NCBI RefSeq assembly: GCF_028993635.1
Contig: NZ_CP118631.1
Location: 4,836,001-4,900,000 of the forward strand
Direction: 5' to 3'
Length of the DNA stretch: 64,000 bases
Source of the DNA: Mucilaginibacter sp. SJ
Lineage (GTDB): Bacteria > Bacteroidota > Bacteroidia > Sphingobacteriales > Sphingobacteriaceae
Shown: positions 9,123-17,775 of the stretch, one piece after another
Position numbering within the stretch: position 1 is the stretch's first letter
How the letters are laid out: every line of letters starts with the position of its first letter
Notes under the pieces: model-generated
What the model saw: the letters and a program-made list of their open reading frames with translations, nothing else
Database searches by the model: none
Told to the model about the DNA's origin: nothing
Program-made: the position numbers and the translations under genes

Positions 9123-9473
9123 GGATTGCCCCCTTAGCTGTTCCATCAATGTCCTCCACGAGTTTAAGTTTATCCACAAAATTGCTTGTCGTTTAAACAA
9201 CAAGTCGTCGTGTTTTGCCCCTCTGGGGCAAAGGGTATTTTGTAACTTTACGAGTTACAAACCTTTTGCACCTCTGGTGCATCTGTCCTTGGGCAATTAA
9301 TACATGTTTATTAAATTGTAAAATCCCCCAAAGGGGGAACAGGTTTGTAGAAATAACGTCACACCCCATACCCGAACCCCAGAGGGGTTCAACTTATCAA
9401 GATTACCCAATTTGACTATTGATTTTATGGGTAAACTTAAACTGCGAGAGACCCTGAGGGGATTGGAACGTTT
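9123..9473. repeat. Intergenic cluster of short palindromes (CCCCTCTGGGG type)
   Basis: This 351-bp gene-free stretch lies between two convergent genes. It holds several unlike-sized palindromes of one style: GCCCCTCTGGGGC (near 9217), GCACCTCTGGTGC (near 9269), CCCCCAAAGGGGG (near 9325) and GAACCCCAGAGGGGTTC (near 9374). TTTGTAACTTTACGAGTTACAAA (in pieces, 9237-9261) is a further inverted repeat. No ORF or terminator with a clear T-tract was seen. Some of these probably act as transcription ends for both neighbours. Confidence 0.6.
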
Positions 9474-9944
9474 TTAAATTTTGTGGTTGCTGTTAAAAGA
9501 ATCCCTGAATATTTTCCAGCCGGCTTTCGTGAGTTTCCACAGCTTTAAATACTTTCCATCATCAAGAACTTTACCATTTGGGTCAAAAACCTGCCAGGTG
9601 CCTTCTTCGGTAATGTAAGCTTTACCATCGCCATAGATATTGCCGGTTTGGAATTTAACCCCTTTAACTTTTCCCGCAACAAAAGTATCCTCGAAATCTT
9701 TTTTCAATGCCTTTTTGCCATTTATAGGCAGCATATTTGGCGCCAATAAAATAGCATCATCAGTATACAGGTTTATGATTGAGGCGTCACTTTTTGCAAA
9801 CAGCTCATAATAAAGTGTATTTATTTTTTGAATTGAACTTTTGATCTGCTGTAAGCCGGGATTATTTGCCTGGGCAGTGCCGCTTTTATACGTTAAAAAA
9901 ACACACAGGCATATAATTGCTGCAGTTAAGGTTTTTTGTTTCAT
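9474..9944 (-). CDS. Secreted NTF2-like (SnoaL/DUF4440) protein
   Basis: 156 residues with an N-terminal signal peptide (residues 1-25, cleaved after TAQA). The mature part is a single NTF2-like cone fold: the helix IQKINTLYYELFAKSDASIINLY is followed by TDDAILLAPN and ends in LKLWKLTKAGWKIFRDSF, as in DUF4440/SgcJ-type proteins. Such domains bind small hydrophobic ligands or act as isomerases. No catalytic residues can be assigned. It lies 78 bp downstream of the AraC-type regulator on the same strand, so the two may be cotranscribed. Confidence 0.8.
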   Translation of the reverse strand: MKQKTLTAAIICLCVFLTYKSGTAQANNPGLQQIKSSIQKINTLYYELFAKSDASIINLYTDDAILLAPNMLPINGKKALKKDFEDTFVAGKVKGVKFQTGNIYGDGKAYITEEGTWQVFDPNGKVLDDGKYLKLWKLTKAGWKIFRDSFNSNHKI

Positions 9945-10022
9945 GATCTTTAAATATTGAATGAATAATTAAAGCGAAACTATATCCTTAAAATGGGCCA
10001 AAATTGTAAAAATCGGAACAGC

Positions 10023-10838
10023 TTAACTATTGAGCGCGGCAGAAAAATCAGTTGAACTTTCGGGCGAAAACCGTGAAGGGGGCGACCCGGTGAAGAATTT
10101 AAAATCCTTTATAAAATGCGACTGATCAAAGTACCCACACTCATAAGCGATAGAAGTGAGCGATAGTTTGTTTTCGGCAACCCGGTAAAGGCTTTTTTGA
10201 AACCGTGCTATTTTAGTGTACAAGTTCGGGCTCAGCCCGGAATAGTTTAAAAACATTTTCTGAAGGTACCGGGAGGAAAGACCGTATTTAGCTGCCACTG
10301 TATTGATATTCTCCAGAAAATCCTCTTTGCTTAAGTCAAGCATGATGTTGTTAATCAGCTTTAGCCTGCTGAATTTAGGCCCTGATGCTAACAGTCTTTT
10401 CATCAGAAACTTTTCTACTAAATCTATTCTCCGGTCCGTTGTTTTGGCCTCTATCAATCTCAAATGCAACAAAGCCGCTTCCTTTCCTGCCAGCTCTTTG
10501 AAATCAATGACCCGGTCATTAAATTCTTCTATCCGCTCATTAAAAAAGCAGGCGGCGGTATGGGTGAAAAAACGGATCCCAAACATACAGTGCTTACCGT
10601 AAGAGGTAAAAGTAAATGGCTGTATAGTTTGCCCCCATAATTGTATATCGGGACAGGTTACCAGGTCACCGTTTTTTATTTGTTGCGGGCCATCCGCTCC
10701 CAGGTTGAATAAGATTTCGATAGCGCCTGTAGCAAACACCTTGTCATCAGTCATAACAGGAATATCTGTTTCGCACACAAAATAACATTGTATGAAATCT
10801 TTTAGTATGCCATTAGGACGATATTCGGTATAGCGCAT
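10023..10838 (-). CDS. AraC-family transcriptional regulator with DUF6597-like N-terminus
   Basis: 271 residues. Residues 1-150 form a sensor-like domain beginning MRYTEYRPNGILKDFIQCYF, typical of the DUF6597 cupin-like module. Residues about 160-260 carry the paired helix-turn-helix of AraC proteins (INTVAAKYGLSSRYLQKMF, then LTSIAYECGYFDQSHFIKDF, then GSPPSRF). It is a soluble DNA-binding protein with an unknown inducer. The adjacent secreted NTF2-like gene is its likely target or operon partner. Confidence 0.88.
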   Translation of the reverse strand: MRYTEYRPNGILKDFIQCYFVCETDIPVMTDDKVFATGAIEILFNLGADGPQQIKNGDLVTCPDIQLWGQTIQPFTFTSYGKHCMFGIRFFTHTAACFFNERIEEFNDRVIDFKELAGKEAALLHLRLIEAKTTDRRIDLVEKFLMKRLLASGPKFSRLKLINNIMLDLSKEDFLENINTVAAKYGLSSRYLQKMFLNYSGLSPNLYTKIARFQKSLYRVAENKLSLTSIAYECGYFDQSHFIKDFKFFTGSPPSRFSPESSTDFSAALNS

Positions 10839-11005
10839 GTCAACTGCAATCTAATATAATCAAATTTAATATAACTGTTTCGATGATTTTGCTTTTCAGG
10901 TTTAAATAAAATCTGCGAAAGGCCTGAAGGGAAAATAAGGCTTCGGCTCAGTTGCACTGATTTATTTCAACAACATTTTCGGCCTTTAATACTAAATTAG
11001 CCGCC

Positions 11006-11836
11006 ATGATCAGGAAAGATAATTTTACCCTTCCCGGCGCTAAAGGGCGGCCAATGCTTATTGATGTTACCTATGATGATGTTTTAAAAAACGCGCCGCT
11101 GGTAATTTTTGCCCATGGCTTTAAGGGCTTTAAAGATTGGGGCACGCATGATCTGTTAGCCCGGTATTTTGCCGAAAAGGGTTTTCGTTTCCTGAAATTT
11201 AACTTTTCGCATAACGGCACTACGCCTGCCAGTCCCTTAGACTTTGCCGATTTGACCGCCTTTGCTGATAATACAGTCTCTATCGAACTGGAAGATTTGG
11301 ATACCATCATTGATTTTGCCTGCAGCGGGGCGAGTATGCCCATGGCCAATGGTGTATACCTCATTGGGCACAGCATGGGCGGCGGCGTAAGCATTATTAA
11401 AACTGCCGAAGATAGCCGGATTAAAAAGCTGGTTACTATGGCCTCGATATCCGGTTTCCGGAACCTGTGGCCCAAACAAATAGAACAGCAATGGCGTTTG
11501 CAGAGCGTTTTTTACTTTGAAAATAAACGTACCGGGCAGCAAATGCCTGTCAAATCAACCTTGCTTGATGACCTGGACAGTCACCCGTTGAGGCTGGATA
11601 TCATCAGGCAGGCAGGTTTAATAAAACAGCCATGGCTCATCGTTCATGGTGATGCCGATCCTACGGTACCTGTAAGCCATTCCCTGCAATTGCATGAAGC
11701 TAATCCTGCTGCTCAATATATAGTGCAAAAAGGCGCAGATCATACTTTTGGTGGCGAACACCCTTTTACCGGAGATGCTTTGCCGGCCCCGCTTGTTGAG
11801 TTTTGTAATACGGCAATATCATTCTTAAGTAAATAA
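11006..11836 (+). CDS. Alpha/beta hydrolase
   Basis: 276-residue serine hydrolase of the dienelactone-hydrolase/peptidase S9-like class. The oxyanion region is FAHGFKGFKDWG (about residues 35-46), the nucleophile elbow is GHSMGGG (about residues 120-126), the acid is in VHGDADPTVP and the catalytic His is in GADHTFGG. There is no signal peptide, so it is cytoplasmic. The substrate is unknown. It stands alone and is followed 78 bp later by an MBL-fold hydrolase on the same strand. Confidence 0.88.
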   Translation: MIRKDNFTLPGAKGRPMLIDVTYDDVLKNAPLVIFAHGFKGFKDWGTHDLLARYFAEKGFRFLKFNFSHNGTTPASPLDFADLTAFADNTVSIELEDLDTIIDFACSGASMPMANGVYLIGHSMGGGVSIIKTAEDSRIKKLVTMASISGFRNLWPKQIEQQWRLQSVFYFENKRTGQQMPVKSTLLDDLDSHPLRLDIIRQAGLIKQPWLIVHGDADPTVPVSHSLQLHEANPAAQYIVQKGADHTFGGEHPFTGDALPAPLVEFCNTAISFLSK

Positions 11837-11914
11837 AGGCTGGGCCGCTTCAACCATTCGTAACTTTTTTGCGTTAGTTATATCATACCTGATATAAGTA
11901 CTATAATTGCTATT

Positions 11915-12919
11915 ATGAGTTTACCCGCATCGCGAAAAAGAGGACGAAAATATCAAAATACCATACCTACCGACGAAGCCGGCTTTGGTAAAATGATTCC
12001 CATTTTAAGGGAGTACATGAATAACAAGGCCGAAAATACGCCAAAGAAAACTTTGGGTCCTTTTAAAACAGACCCTTCGGTTTACAGTACTCCGCCCGCT
12101 TCGGGTTTGCGCATTACCTGGGTAGGCCATTCCAGTATTTTGATAGAGATTGATAGCAAACGCATCCTTACCGACCCGGTTTGGAGCGAGAGGGTTTCGT
12201 TTTCGCAATCATTCGGGCCGAAGCGATTTTTTAAACCGCCCATAGCTTTAGAGGATTTGCCTCCGCTGGATGCCGTGATCCAGTCGCACGATCATTACGA
12301 CCATCTGGATAAGGCTACCATTAAGTTTTTTGCCGATAAAAACATCCCTTTTTTCTGTTCGATAGGGGTAGCGCAGTATTTAACCCGCTGGGGCATGGCG
12401 GCCAACTTTATCACAGAAATGGATTGGGGCGATAGCGCCATGATCGGTAACGAAATTGTACTTACGGCAACGCCGTCGCGCCATTTTTCGGGCAGGGGCA
12501 TTGTTGGGCGGAACGAAACATTGTGGTCTTCGTTCGTGATCAAAGGTCCGCAGCATAATATTTATTTTGGTGCCGATTCGGGTTACTCGCCCGAATTTAA
12601 AGCGATAGGAGAGGCTTTTGGCCCGTTTGATTTAACCATGCTGGAGATAGGTGCTTACGGGAAATTCTGGCCAGATATTCATATGGGGCCAGATAATGCT
12701 TCAAATGCCCATCTCGATCTGAAAGGCAAACTGATGATGCCCATCCATTACGGTACGTTTAACCTGGCCCCGCATGCCTGGTACGAGCCTATAGAATGGC
12801 TAACCGCCATGGCAAAACAAAAACACATCGATTTATTTGTACCCAAACCCGGTGAGCCAACCGAAGTAAAAGGGGCCTATAATTCTGATTGGTGGAAGGA
12901 ATATTTGAGCCCCCTCTAA
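11915..12919 (+). CDS. MBL-fold metallo-hydrolase (RomA/NAPE-PLD-like)
   Basis: 334-residue zinc hydrolase. The metal motif QSHDHYDHLD (about residues 127-136) is followed by the later ligands in TPSRHFSGRG, FGADSG and MPIHYGTF. The family includes RomA and N-acyl-phosphatidylethanolamine phospholipase D-like proteins; bacterial members usually have no proven substrate. The N-terminal 35 residues are basic and lack a signal peptide, so it is probably cytoplasmic or weakly membrane-associated. Confidence 0.88.
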   Translation: MSLPASRKRGRKYQNTIPTDEAGFGKMIPILREYMNNKAENTPKKTLGPFKTDPSVYSTPPASGLRITWVGHSSILIEIDSKRILTDPVWSERVSFSQSFGPKRFFKPPIALEDLPPLDAVIQSHDHYDHLDKATIKFFADKNIPFFCSIGVAQYLTRWGMAANFITEMDWGDSAMIGNEIVLTATPSRHFSGRGIVGRNETLWSSFVIKGPQHNIYFGADSGYSPEFKAIGEAFGPFDLTMLEIGAYGKFWPDIHMGPDNASNAHLDLKGKLMMPIHYGTFNLAPHAWYEPIEWLTAMAKQKHIDLFVPKPGEPTEVKGAYNSDWWKEYLSPL

Positions 12920-13012
12920 ACGGCTAAGCCTTCATGAACTCAAAAACAAAAAATTAGATCGTGAATAATCTCCCCTAAAGGGGAGGAGACTTTTTGCCGT
13001 GGTGGGTTAAGC
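12905..13012. repeat. Intergenic 'cccctctaaa / ctcccctaaaggggag' repeat
   Basis: Short repeat of the type CTCCCCTAAAGGGGAGGAGACT with a preceding CCCCCTCTAAA. The same words recur at 27384-27472 and 46286-46370. The hairpin CTCCCCTAAAGGGGAG followed by TTTTT near 12971-12997 could end the MBL gene transcript. Confidence 0.55.
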
Positions 13013-13057
13013 TTTGTAACTTTACAACATTCCAACCTTAAAACAGAGGTCGACACC

Positions 13058-13669
13058 ATGTCCCAATCCTATATATTAGTTATCAACGGTAAGCCCGAAG
13101 GCCCATTTACCATTCCCGAGCTCAAAACCCGCGGCATCAAACCCGGCGATTTTGTCAAAACCGATGAAATGGTGGATTACAAAGAAGCTCAGGAGATTGT
13201 TGAATTACGCGAACTGTTCGGCTTTGCCCGTCCTAAACTACTCATGCAGTACTATGGCAGCTTTGACCAGCGCTGGCTGGCCTCGGCACTGGATTGGTTT
13301 ATCGTGTTTGGCGTATTTGTGCTACTTGCAGCTATGGCTGTATTCCTGTTTATTACAGATAAGCAGGCGCGGATATATACTTCTATCGGCATCGTTGCTT
13401 TTACTCCCATTGGTAAATTTATTTATCATGTGGTGATGGAAAGTTCGGTTAAGCAAGCCACTTACGGTAAGCAAATGCTCAAAATTAAAGTAGTGGATCT
13501 GGATGGAAACCGGATATCCGTTGGCAAAGCCATTGGCCGTAATCTGGCCAAAATATTTTCGGTATTAACTTTTTTTGTTGGTTACCTAATGGCGTTTTTT
13601 AATAAGCAGCAGCAGTGTTTACATGATATGATAGCGGGGACACTGGTAATTAAGGATAGGTTGGTGTGA
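13058..13669 (+). CDS. RDD-family membrane protein with GYF-like N-terminus
   Basis: 203 residues. Residues 1-55 form a GYF_2-like domain (YILVINGKPEGPFTIPELK and GIKPGDFVKTDEM), expected to bind proline-rich or C-terminal peptides. Residues about 70-200 are an RDD domain of three membrane helices, with a QRWLASALDWFIVF opening and YGKQMLKIKVVDLDG between helices. The architecture is common in Bacteroidota and the role is unknown; RDD proteins elsewhere affect ion transport. It appears to be monocistronic. Confidence 0.85.
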   Translation: MSQSYILVINGKPEGPFTIPELKTRGIKPGDFVKTDEMVDYKEAQEIVELRELFGFARPKLLMQYYGSFDQRWLASALDWFIVFGVFVLLAAMAVFLFITDKQARIYTSIGIVAFTPIGKFIYHVVMESSVKQATYGKQMLKIKVVDLDGNRISVGKAIGRNLAKIFSVLTFFVGYLMAFFNKQQQCLHDMIAGTLVIKDRLV

Positions 13670-13699
13670 TTTTGTATATTGGAGTATAATTTGCGAAAA

Positions 13700-13897
13700 A
13701 TGAAAAAGGCAACAGTACTTGAAGCGCTCAAATCATTTGGAGATGAGGTTGATATTGAAAAGTTAATTGAAAAGCTTTTGGTAGCTGATCATAAAAATGA
13801 AGTTTTTTATAATGCTGACTTTGTGATCAAAATAGAAAAGAGTCAGGAGCAAGTAAGAAATGGCGAAATCAATATTACCGATATTGACAATTTATGA
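13700..13897 (+). CDS. Small antitoxin-like protein of unknown function
   Basis: 65-residue soluble protein (MKKATVLEALKSFGDEVDIE at the start) that is charged and predicted helical. The tail SQEQVRNGEINITDIDNL resembles the C-termini of antitoxins such as those paired with RelE or PIN toxins. No toxin gene follows. Instead its stop codon overlaps by 6 bp the stop of an antitoxin-like gene on the opposite strand. ATG at 13700 was preferred to the upstream TTG codons. It may be an orphan antitoxin or part of a decayed module. Confidence 0.6.
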   Translation: MKKATVLEALKSFGDEVDIEKLIEKLLVADHKNEVFYNADFVIKIEKSQEQVRNGEINITDIDNL

Positions 13898-14113
13898 TTC
13901 AAAAGAAGCAAACCGGTTATTAATATGCTGAAGCGTAACATATTTAGCCTTGCCTTTGTCTTCATCCTCCAACATCAAATCTATCATCGTTTTATACTCG
14001 TCGGTTAATTCAAGATTAATATGATGTTGATGCAGCAAATTTTCGTATTCGCTTATCGGAATAATTACAGCGGTTTTTTGACCTTTTTCATTAGTGATGA
14101 ACTGAGTTGCCAT
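13892..14113 (-). CDS. Phd/YefM-like orphan antitoxin
   Basis: 73-residue protein starting MATQFITNEKGQKTAVIIPI, followed by SEYENLLHQHH. This is the beta-beta-alpha DNA-binding pattern of Phd/YefM or 'prevent-host-death' antitoxins, which repress their own promoter. The C-terminal half is acidic and should carry the toxin-binding helix. No toxin ORF lies beside it. The longer frame (to 14176) adds 21 unconvincing residues. It converges on the gene at 13700 with a tail-to-tail stop overlap. Confidence 0.65.
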   Translation of the reverse strand: MATQFITNEKGQKTAVIIPISEYENLLHQHHINLELTDEYKTMIDLMLEDEDKGKAKYVTLQHINNRFASFES

Positions 14114-14221
14114 ATTCAAATTTAGTGAATATTGTTTGTATTTGATAAGGAGTGAAAATGCTTTTAACCCAAACATTACAGCCTTTAAACATTACAACTT
14201 CCTCCCATCAAACAACTTTCG

Positions 14222-14229
14222 TATTTTTG
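14222..14229 (+). promoter_or_regulatory. Probable ispG -7 promoter box (TATTTTTG)
   Basis: Exact match to TANNTTTG, 20 bp before the ATG at 14250. The placement supports that ATG over the TTG at 14247. Confidence 0.5.
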
Positions 14230-14249
14230 TAATCTAATTTCCGTCATTG

Positions 14250-16331
14250 ATGAATACTGATGCTGTTAAAGTACTGCCCGGCCGTTATTGTAACTCGTTA
14301 ACCGAATATTCACGCTTTATTACCCGCGAGGTTAATATTGGCGACGTGCCTATGGGCGGGAATAATCCAATCCGGATCCAAAGCATGACCACTACCGATA
14401 CTATGGATACCATTGGTACGGTTGAGCAATCCATCCGCATGGTTGATGCCGGTTGCGAATACGTGCGCATTACAGCACCGAGCATCAAAGAAGCCCAAAA
14501 CCTGGCCGAAATTAAAAAGCAGCTTCGCGCCCGTGGTTACACGGTGCCTTTGGTTGCTGATATCCACTTTACTCCAAATGCTGCCGAGGTAGCTGCCCGT
14601 ATAGTTGAAAAAGTACGCGTAAACCCCGGCAACTACGCCGATAAAAAGAAATTTGACCAGATAGATTATACTGACCTGGAATACCAGGGCGAACTGGAGC
14701 GCATTTTTCAGAAATTTACGCCGCTTGTAAAAGTTTGTAAAGAATATGGCACAGCCATGCGCATCGGCACGAACCATGGTTCACTGAGCGACAGGATCAT
14801 GAGCCGTTACGGCGATACCCCGCAAGGCATGGTTGAATCGGCCATGGAATTCATGCGGATGTGCGAGCAGCTTAACTTTTACAACCTCGTGATCTCCATG
14901 AAGTCGAGCAATCCGCAGGTAATGGTACAAGCTTACCGTTTGCTGGTTGAAACCATGGTTGCCGAGGGCATGAACTATCCGCTGCACCTTGGCGTAACTG
15001 AGGCCGGTGATGGTGAGGACGGTCGCATCAAATCTGCCGTAGGTATTGGTACTTTATTAGAAGACGGCCTCGGTGACACCGTACGGGTGTCTTTAACCGA
15101 AGAACCCGAAGCCGAAGCTCCGGTTGCTATTGAGCTGGTTCGACGTTATACCGAGCGGAAAGCAAAAAGCGAAAAGCAGAAAGCCAAAGAACAGGAGCTT
15201 TCAGCTTTCAGCCCTCAGCCTTCGGCTTCGCATAGTCCCTACGAATACAAAAAACGCGAAACCCATGAGGCTAACGCATTTATTGGCGGACATTTGGTGC
15301 CACGGGTTGTGGTCGACTTATCTAAAAAGAATCTGAAAGACCCGGCTGTGCTGAACGAGGCAGGCTACCTGTACTCGTCGCTGCTGGATAAATACAACAT
15401 GGCCGAGCAATCGGTTGATTTTGTTTACCTGGCCGATGAACTGCCTTCGTTTACTTTGCCCGGCAATTTAAAACAGCTGTATAACTATAACACCTGGCTT
15501 AAATTGACCGATAAAACCAACTGCCATCCGGTATTTACTTTGGAGGAATATATTGGCGAAGTTGACCGCTCATCAAAACTGAACCTTGTACGTTTAAAAC
15601 CTGCTGATATTGATTCGGATGCTTTTGGTTCGATCCAACTGGATGATTCGCTGGTGTTTGTACTCGAAACAGATGCTTTACATGGCATGGCCGAACAACG
15701 CTCATTCTTCTTTAAAATGGAAGAGCTGGGTTTGGATGTACCGGTGATTGTGAAGAGAAGCTATATTTTTGAGTCCGAAAGTCCGGAAGTCGGAAAGTCG
15801 GAAAGTAGTCTTAAGTCTGGAGTCGAAAGTGATAAGTTAGAAAAGACTCAAGACTTAGAACTTAAGACTCAAGACTTACAATTGTACGCCTCTACTGACC
15901 TCGGCGCTTTATTAGTTGATGGTTTTGGCGATGGTATCTGGATAGATGCACCTGAATTGCCTACAAGTGTAATTACTTCTACTTCTTTTGGTATTTTGCA
16001 GGCTACCCGGTCAAGGATTTCTAAAACGGAATATATCTCCTGCCCAAGCTGTGGGCGTACCCTGTTCGATCTGATGGTTACCACCCAAATGATCAGGAGC
16101 CGTACCAGTCACCTGAAAGGCTTGAAGATTGGCATTATGGGCTGTATCGTAAATGGTCCCGGTGAAATGGCCGATGCTGATTACGGCTATGTAGGTTCAG
16201 GTACTGATAAAATTACCCTTTACCGGGGTAAAGAAGCGGTAAAGAAAAACATCAGCTCGGCCAATGCGCTTGATGAGCTCATCAATATTATTAAAGGTGA
16301 TGGAAACTGGATTGATGTGGTGCAGGAATAA
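14250..16331 (+). CDS. ispG: 4-hydroxy-3-methylbut-2-enyl diphosphate synthase, long form with repeat-derived insertions
   Basis: Converts MEcPP to HMBPP in the MEP isoprenoid pathway. The TIM barrel (residues about 15-300) is followed by the insert domain of long-form enzymes and then the 4Fe-4S domain. Ligands are Cys598, Cys601 (CPSCGRTLFD), Cys632 (GCIVNGPGE) and Glu639. At 693 residues it is longer than the usual Bacteroidota enzyme. Residues about 303-330 (Lys/Glu/Ser-rich) and 508-547 (SESPEVGKSESSLKSG and following) are encoded by copies of intergenic hairpin repeats inserted in frame. Both lie outside the barrel core and the cluster site, so activity is probably kept. It is monocistronic and converges on purD. 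Confidence 0.95.
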   Translation: MNTDAVKVLPGRYCNSLTEYSRFITREVNIGDVPMGGNNPIRIQSMTTTDTMDTIGTVEQSIRMVDAGCEYVRITAPSIKEAQNLAEIKKQLRARGYTVPLVADIHFTPNAAEVAARIVEKVRVNPGNYADKKKFDQIDYTDLEYQGELERIFQKFTPLVKVCKEYGTAMRIGTNHGSLSDRIMSRYGDTPQGMVESAMEFMRMCEQLNFYNLVISMKSSNPQVMVQAYRLLVETMVAEGMNYPLHLGVTEAGDGEDGRIKSAVGIGTLLEDGLGDTVRVSLTEEPEAEAPVAIELVRRYTERKAKSEKQKAKEQELSAFSPQPSASHSPYEYKKRETHEANAFIGGHLVPRVVVDLSKKNLKDPAVLNEAGYLYSSLLDKYNMAEQSVDFVYLADELPSFTLPGNLKQLYNYNTWLKLTDKTNCHPVFTLEEYIGEVDRSSKLNLVRLKPADIDSDAFGSIQLDDSLVFVLETDALHGMAEQRSFFFKMEELGLDVPVIVKRSYIFESESPEVGKSESSLKSGVESDKLEKTQDLELKTQDLQLYASTDLGALLVDGFGDGIWIDAPELPTSVITSTSFGILQATRSRISKTEYISCPSCGRTLFDLMVTTQMIRSRTSHLKGLKIGIMGCIVNGPGEMADADYGYVGSGTDKITLYRGKEAVKKNISSANALDELINIIKGDGNWIDVVQE
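15155..15236 (+). repeat. Intragenic 'aaagc/gctttcagc' hairpin repeat inside ispG
   Basis: The left half repeats GCAAAAAGCGAAAAGCAGAAAGC-like words and the right half GCTTTCAGCTTTCAGCCCTCAGC-like words, making an imperfect inverted repeat. The same words occur between genes at 18510-18545, 22708-22740 and 42698-42727. Here the reading frame runs through it. Confidence 0.65.
15774..15880 (+). repeat. Intragenic 'aagtcggaaagt' hairpin repeat inside ispG
   Basis: The left arm has the words AAGTCGGAAAGT, CTTAAGTCTGGAGTCG; the right arm has GACTTAGAACTTAAGACT. It closely matches the intergenic repeat at 20027-20145, and a partial copy lies near 48908-48956. It adds about 36 codons without breaking the ispG frame. 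Confidence 0.7.
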
Positions 16332-16334
16332 TTG

Positions 16335-16486
16335 TCTGAACCGGGATTAAACTGATTTGTCGGATTTAAGGATTTTAAAGTCTCCTGAGAGCCTCTCGCA
16401 GAGAGATTCTCAGGGGACTTTAAGTTTGACGATTCACCATGCATCCGAAGAATCCATAAATCCTAAAAATCCTGGTTCAGAAAAAT
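16335..16486. terminator. Bidirectional terminator within an 'aaccgggatt / aggattt' repeat
   Basis: The gap between convergent ispG and purD holds a 14-bp stem: AAAGTCTCCTGAGA (16377-16390) pairs with TCTCAGGGGACTTT (16408-16421) with one wobble pair. It is framed by CTGAACCGGGATT (16336) and the inverted AAATCCT.AAAATCCTGGTTCAG (about 16459-16481). The same CTGAACCGGGATT word starts a related repeat at 34692. Confidence 0.65.
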
Positions 16487-16496
16487 GACTTAATGA

Positions 16497-17771
16497 TTAT
16501 AAGAGGTCAAAGCCAATATCTTTCCTGAAATACATTCCGTCATAATAAATCCGGCTTGCATCAGCAGTCGCTTGTTGCAACGCGCTGAACATATCATCCT
16601 GCACGGTGGTAATAGCTAATACACGCCCGCCGGTAGTTATTACATCATTGCCATCCATAGCGGTACCCGCATGGAACACGATGGAATCGCGCACGTTTTC
16701 GGTACCGGTGATCACTTTATTTTTGAGGTATTCGCCTGGGTAACCGCCTGCAACCATGACTACGGTGGCAGCTGTTTTAGGGCTGATGATGATTTCTTTT
16801 TCGTTCAGGTTCCCTTCGGCAACGCCTAACAGCAAATCAACAAAGTCCGAATCTATACGGCGCATCACGCTTTCAGTTTCAGGGTCGCCCATGCGGCAGT
16901 TGTATTCAATTACCCATGGTTCTCCGTTGCTGTTCATCAGGCCGATAAAAATGAAGCCTTTATAAGGGATGCCATCTTTCTTCAAACCTTCAATGGTAGG
17001 GATGATCACGCGCTCTTCTACCTTTTTCATATAAGCAGCGTCGGCAAATGGCACCGGCGAAATAGAGCCCATGCCTCCGGTATTTAAGCCGGTATCACCT
17101 TCGCCAATACGTTTATAATCTTTAGCCTCGGGTAAAATTTTATAGCTGTTACCATCGGTCATCACAAAAACCGATAGTTCAATGCCTGTTAAAAATTGTT
17201 CAACAACCACGCGTGAGCTTGCTTCGCCAAATTTGGCATCGGCCAGCATGGCAGTAAGCTCGGTTTGCGCTTCCTCTAAAGTAAGGCAGATCAGTACGCC
17301 TTTTCCGGCTGCAAGCCCGTCGGCTTTCAATACCACCGGTAGTCCGGCGGTAACTAAATAGGTTAGGCCATCCTGCAGGGTATCTTTGGTGAAAGTTCTG
17401 TAAGCAGCGGTTGGGATGTTATGCTTCTCCATAAACTGCTTGGAAAAATCTTTACTGCCTTCCAATTGTGCGCCTTCCTGCTGCGGGCCAACAACCGGGA
17501 TGTTTTTCAATTGCTCATCGGCCAGGAAAAAATCATGAACGCCTTTTACCAGGGGCTCTTCGGGGCCAACCAATACCAGGTTGATATCCTCTTTTAAAAC
17601 CAGCGCTTTAATGCCTTCAAAATCGGTAACCTTAATATTTACGTTGGTGCCGTATTGAGTGGTGCCGGCGTTACCGGGAGCAATAAAAAGTTTTTCGCAA
17701 TGAGCGCTTTGGGCTACTTTCCAGGCGAAGGCACTTTCCCTTCCGCCCGAACCAAGAATCAGGATGTTCAT
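16497..17771 (-). CDS. purD: Phosphoribosylamine-glycine ligase (GAR synthetase)
   Basis: ATP-grasp enzyme that joins glycine to phosphoribosylamine in step two of purine synthesis. It has 424 residues, the usual length. The N-terminal PurD domain begins MNILILGSGGRESAFAWK. The ATP-grasp core includes VVLKADGLAAGKGV (about residues 143-156), NTGGMGSISPVP and VIEYNCRMGDPETESV, and is followed by the C-terminal PurD domain. A TANNTTTG box ends only four bases before the ATG, so the transcript may be leaderless. purH and purN lie about 40 kb away in the same window. Confidence 0.97.
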   Translation of the reverse strand: MNILILGSGGRESAFAWKVAQSAHCEKLFIAPGNAGTTQYGTNVNIKVTDFEGIKALVLKEDINLVLVGPEEPLVKGVHDFFLADEQLKNIPVVGPQQEGAQLEGSKDFSKQFMEKHNIPTAAYRTFTKDTLQDGLTYLVTAGLPVVLKADGLAAGKGVLICLTLEEAQTELTAMLADAKFGEASSRVVVEQFLTGIELSVFVMTDGNSYKILPEAKDYKRIGEGDTGLNTGGMGSISPVPFADAAYMKKVEERVIIPTIEGLKKDGIPYKGFIFIGLMNSNGEPWVIEYNCRMGDPETESVMRRIDSDFVDLLLGVAEGNLNEKEIIISPKTAATVVMVAGGYPGEYLKNKVITGTENVRDSIVFHAGTAMDGNDVITTGGRVLAITTVQDDMFSALQQATADASRIYYDGMYFRKDIGFDLL

Positions 17772-17775
17772 GCGG

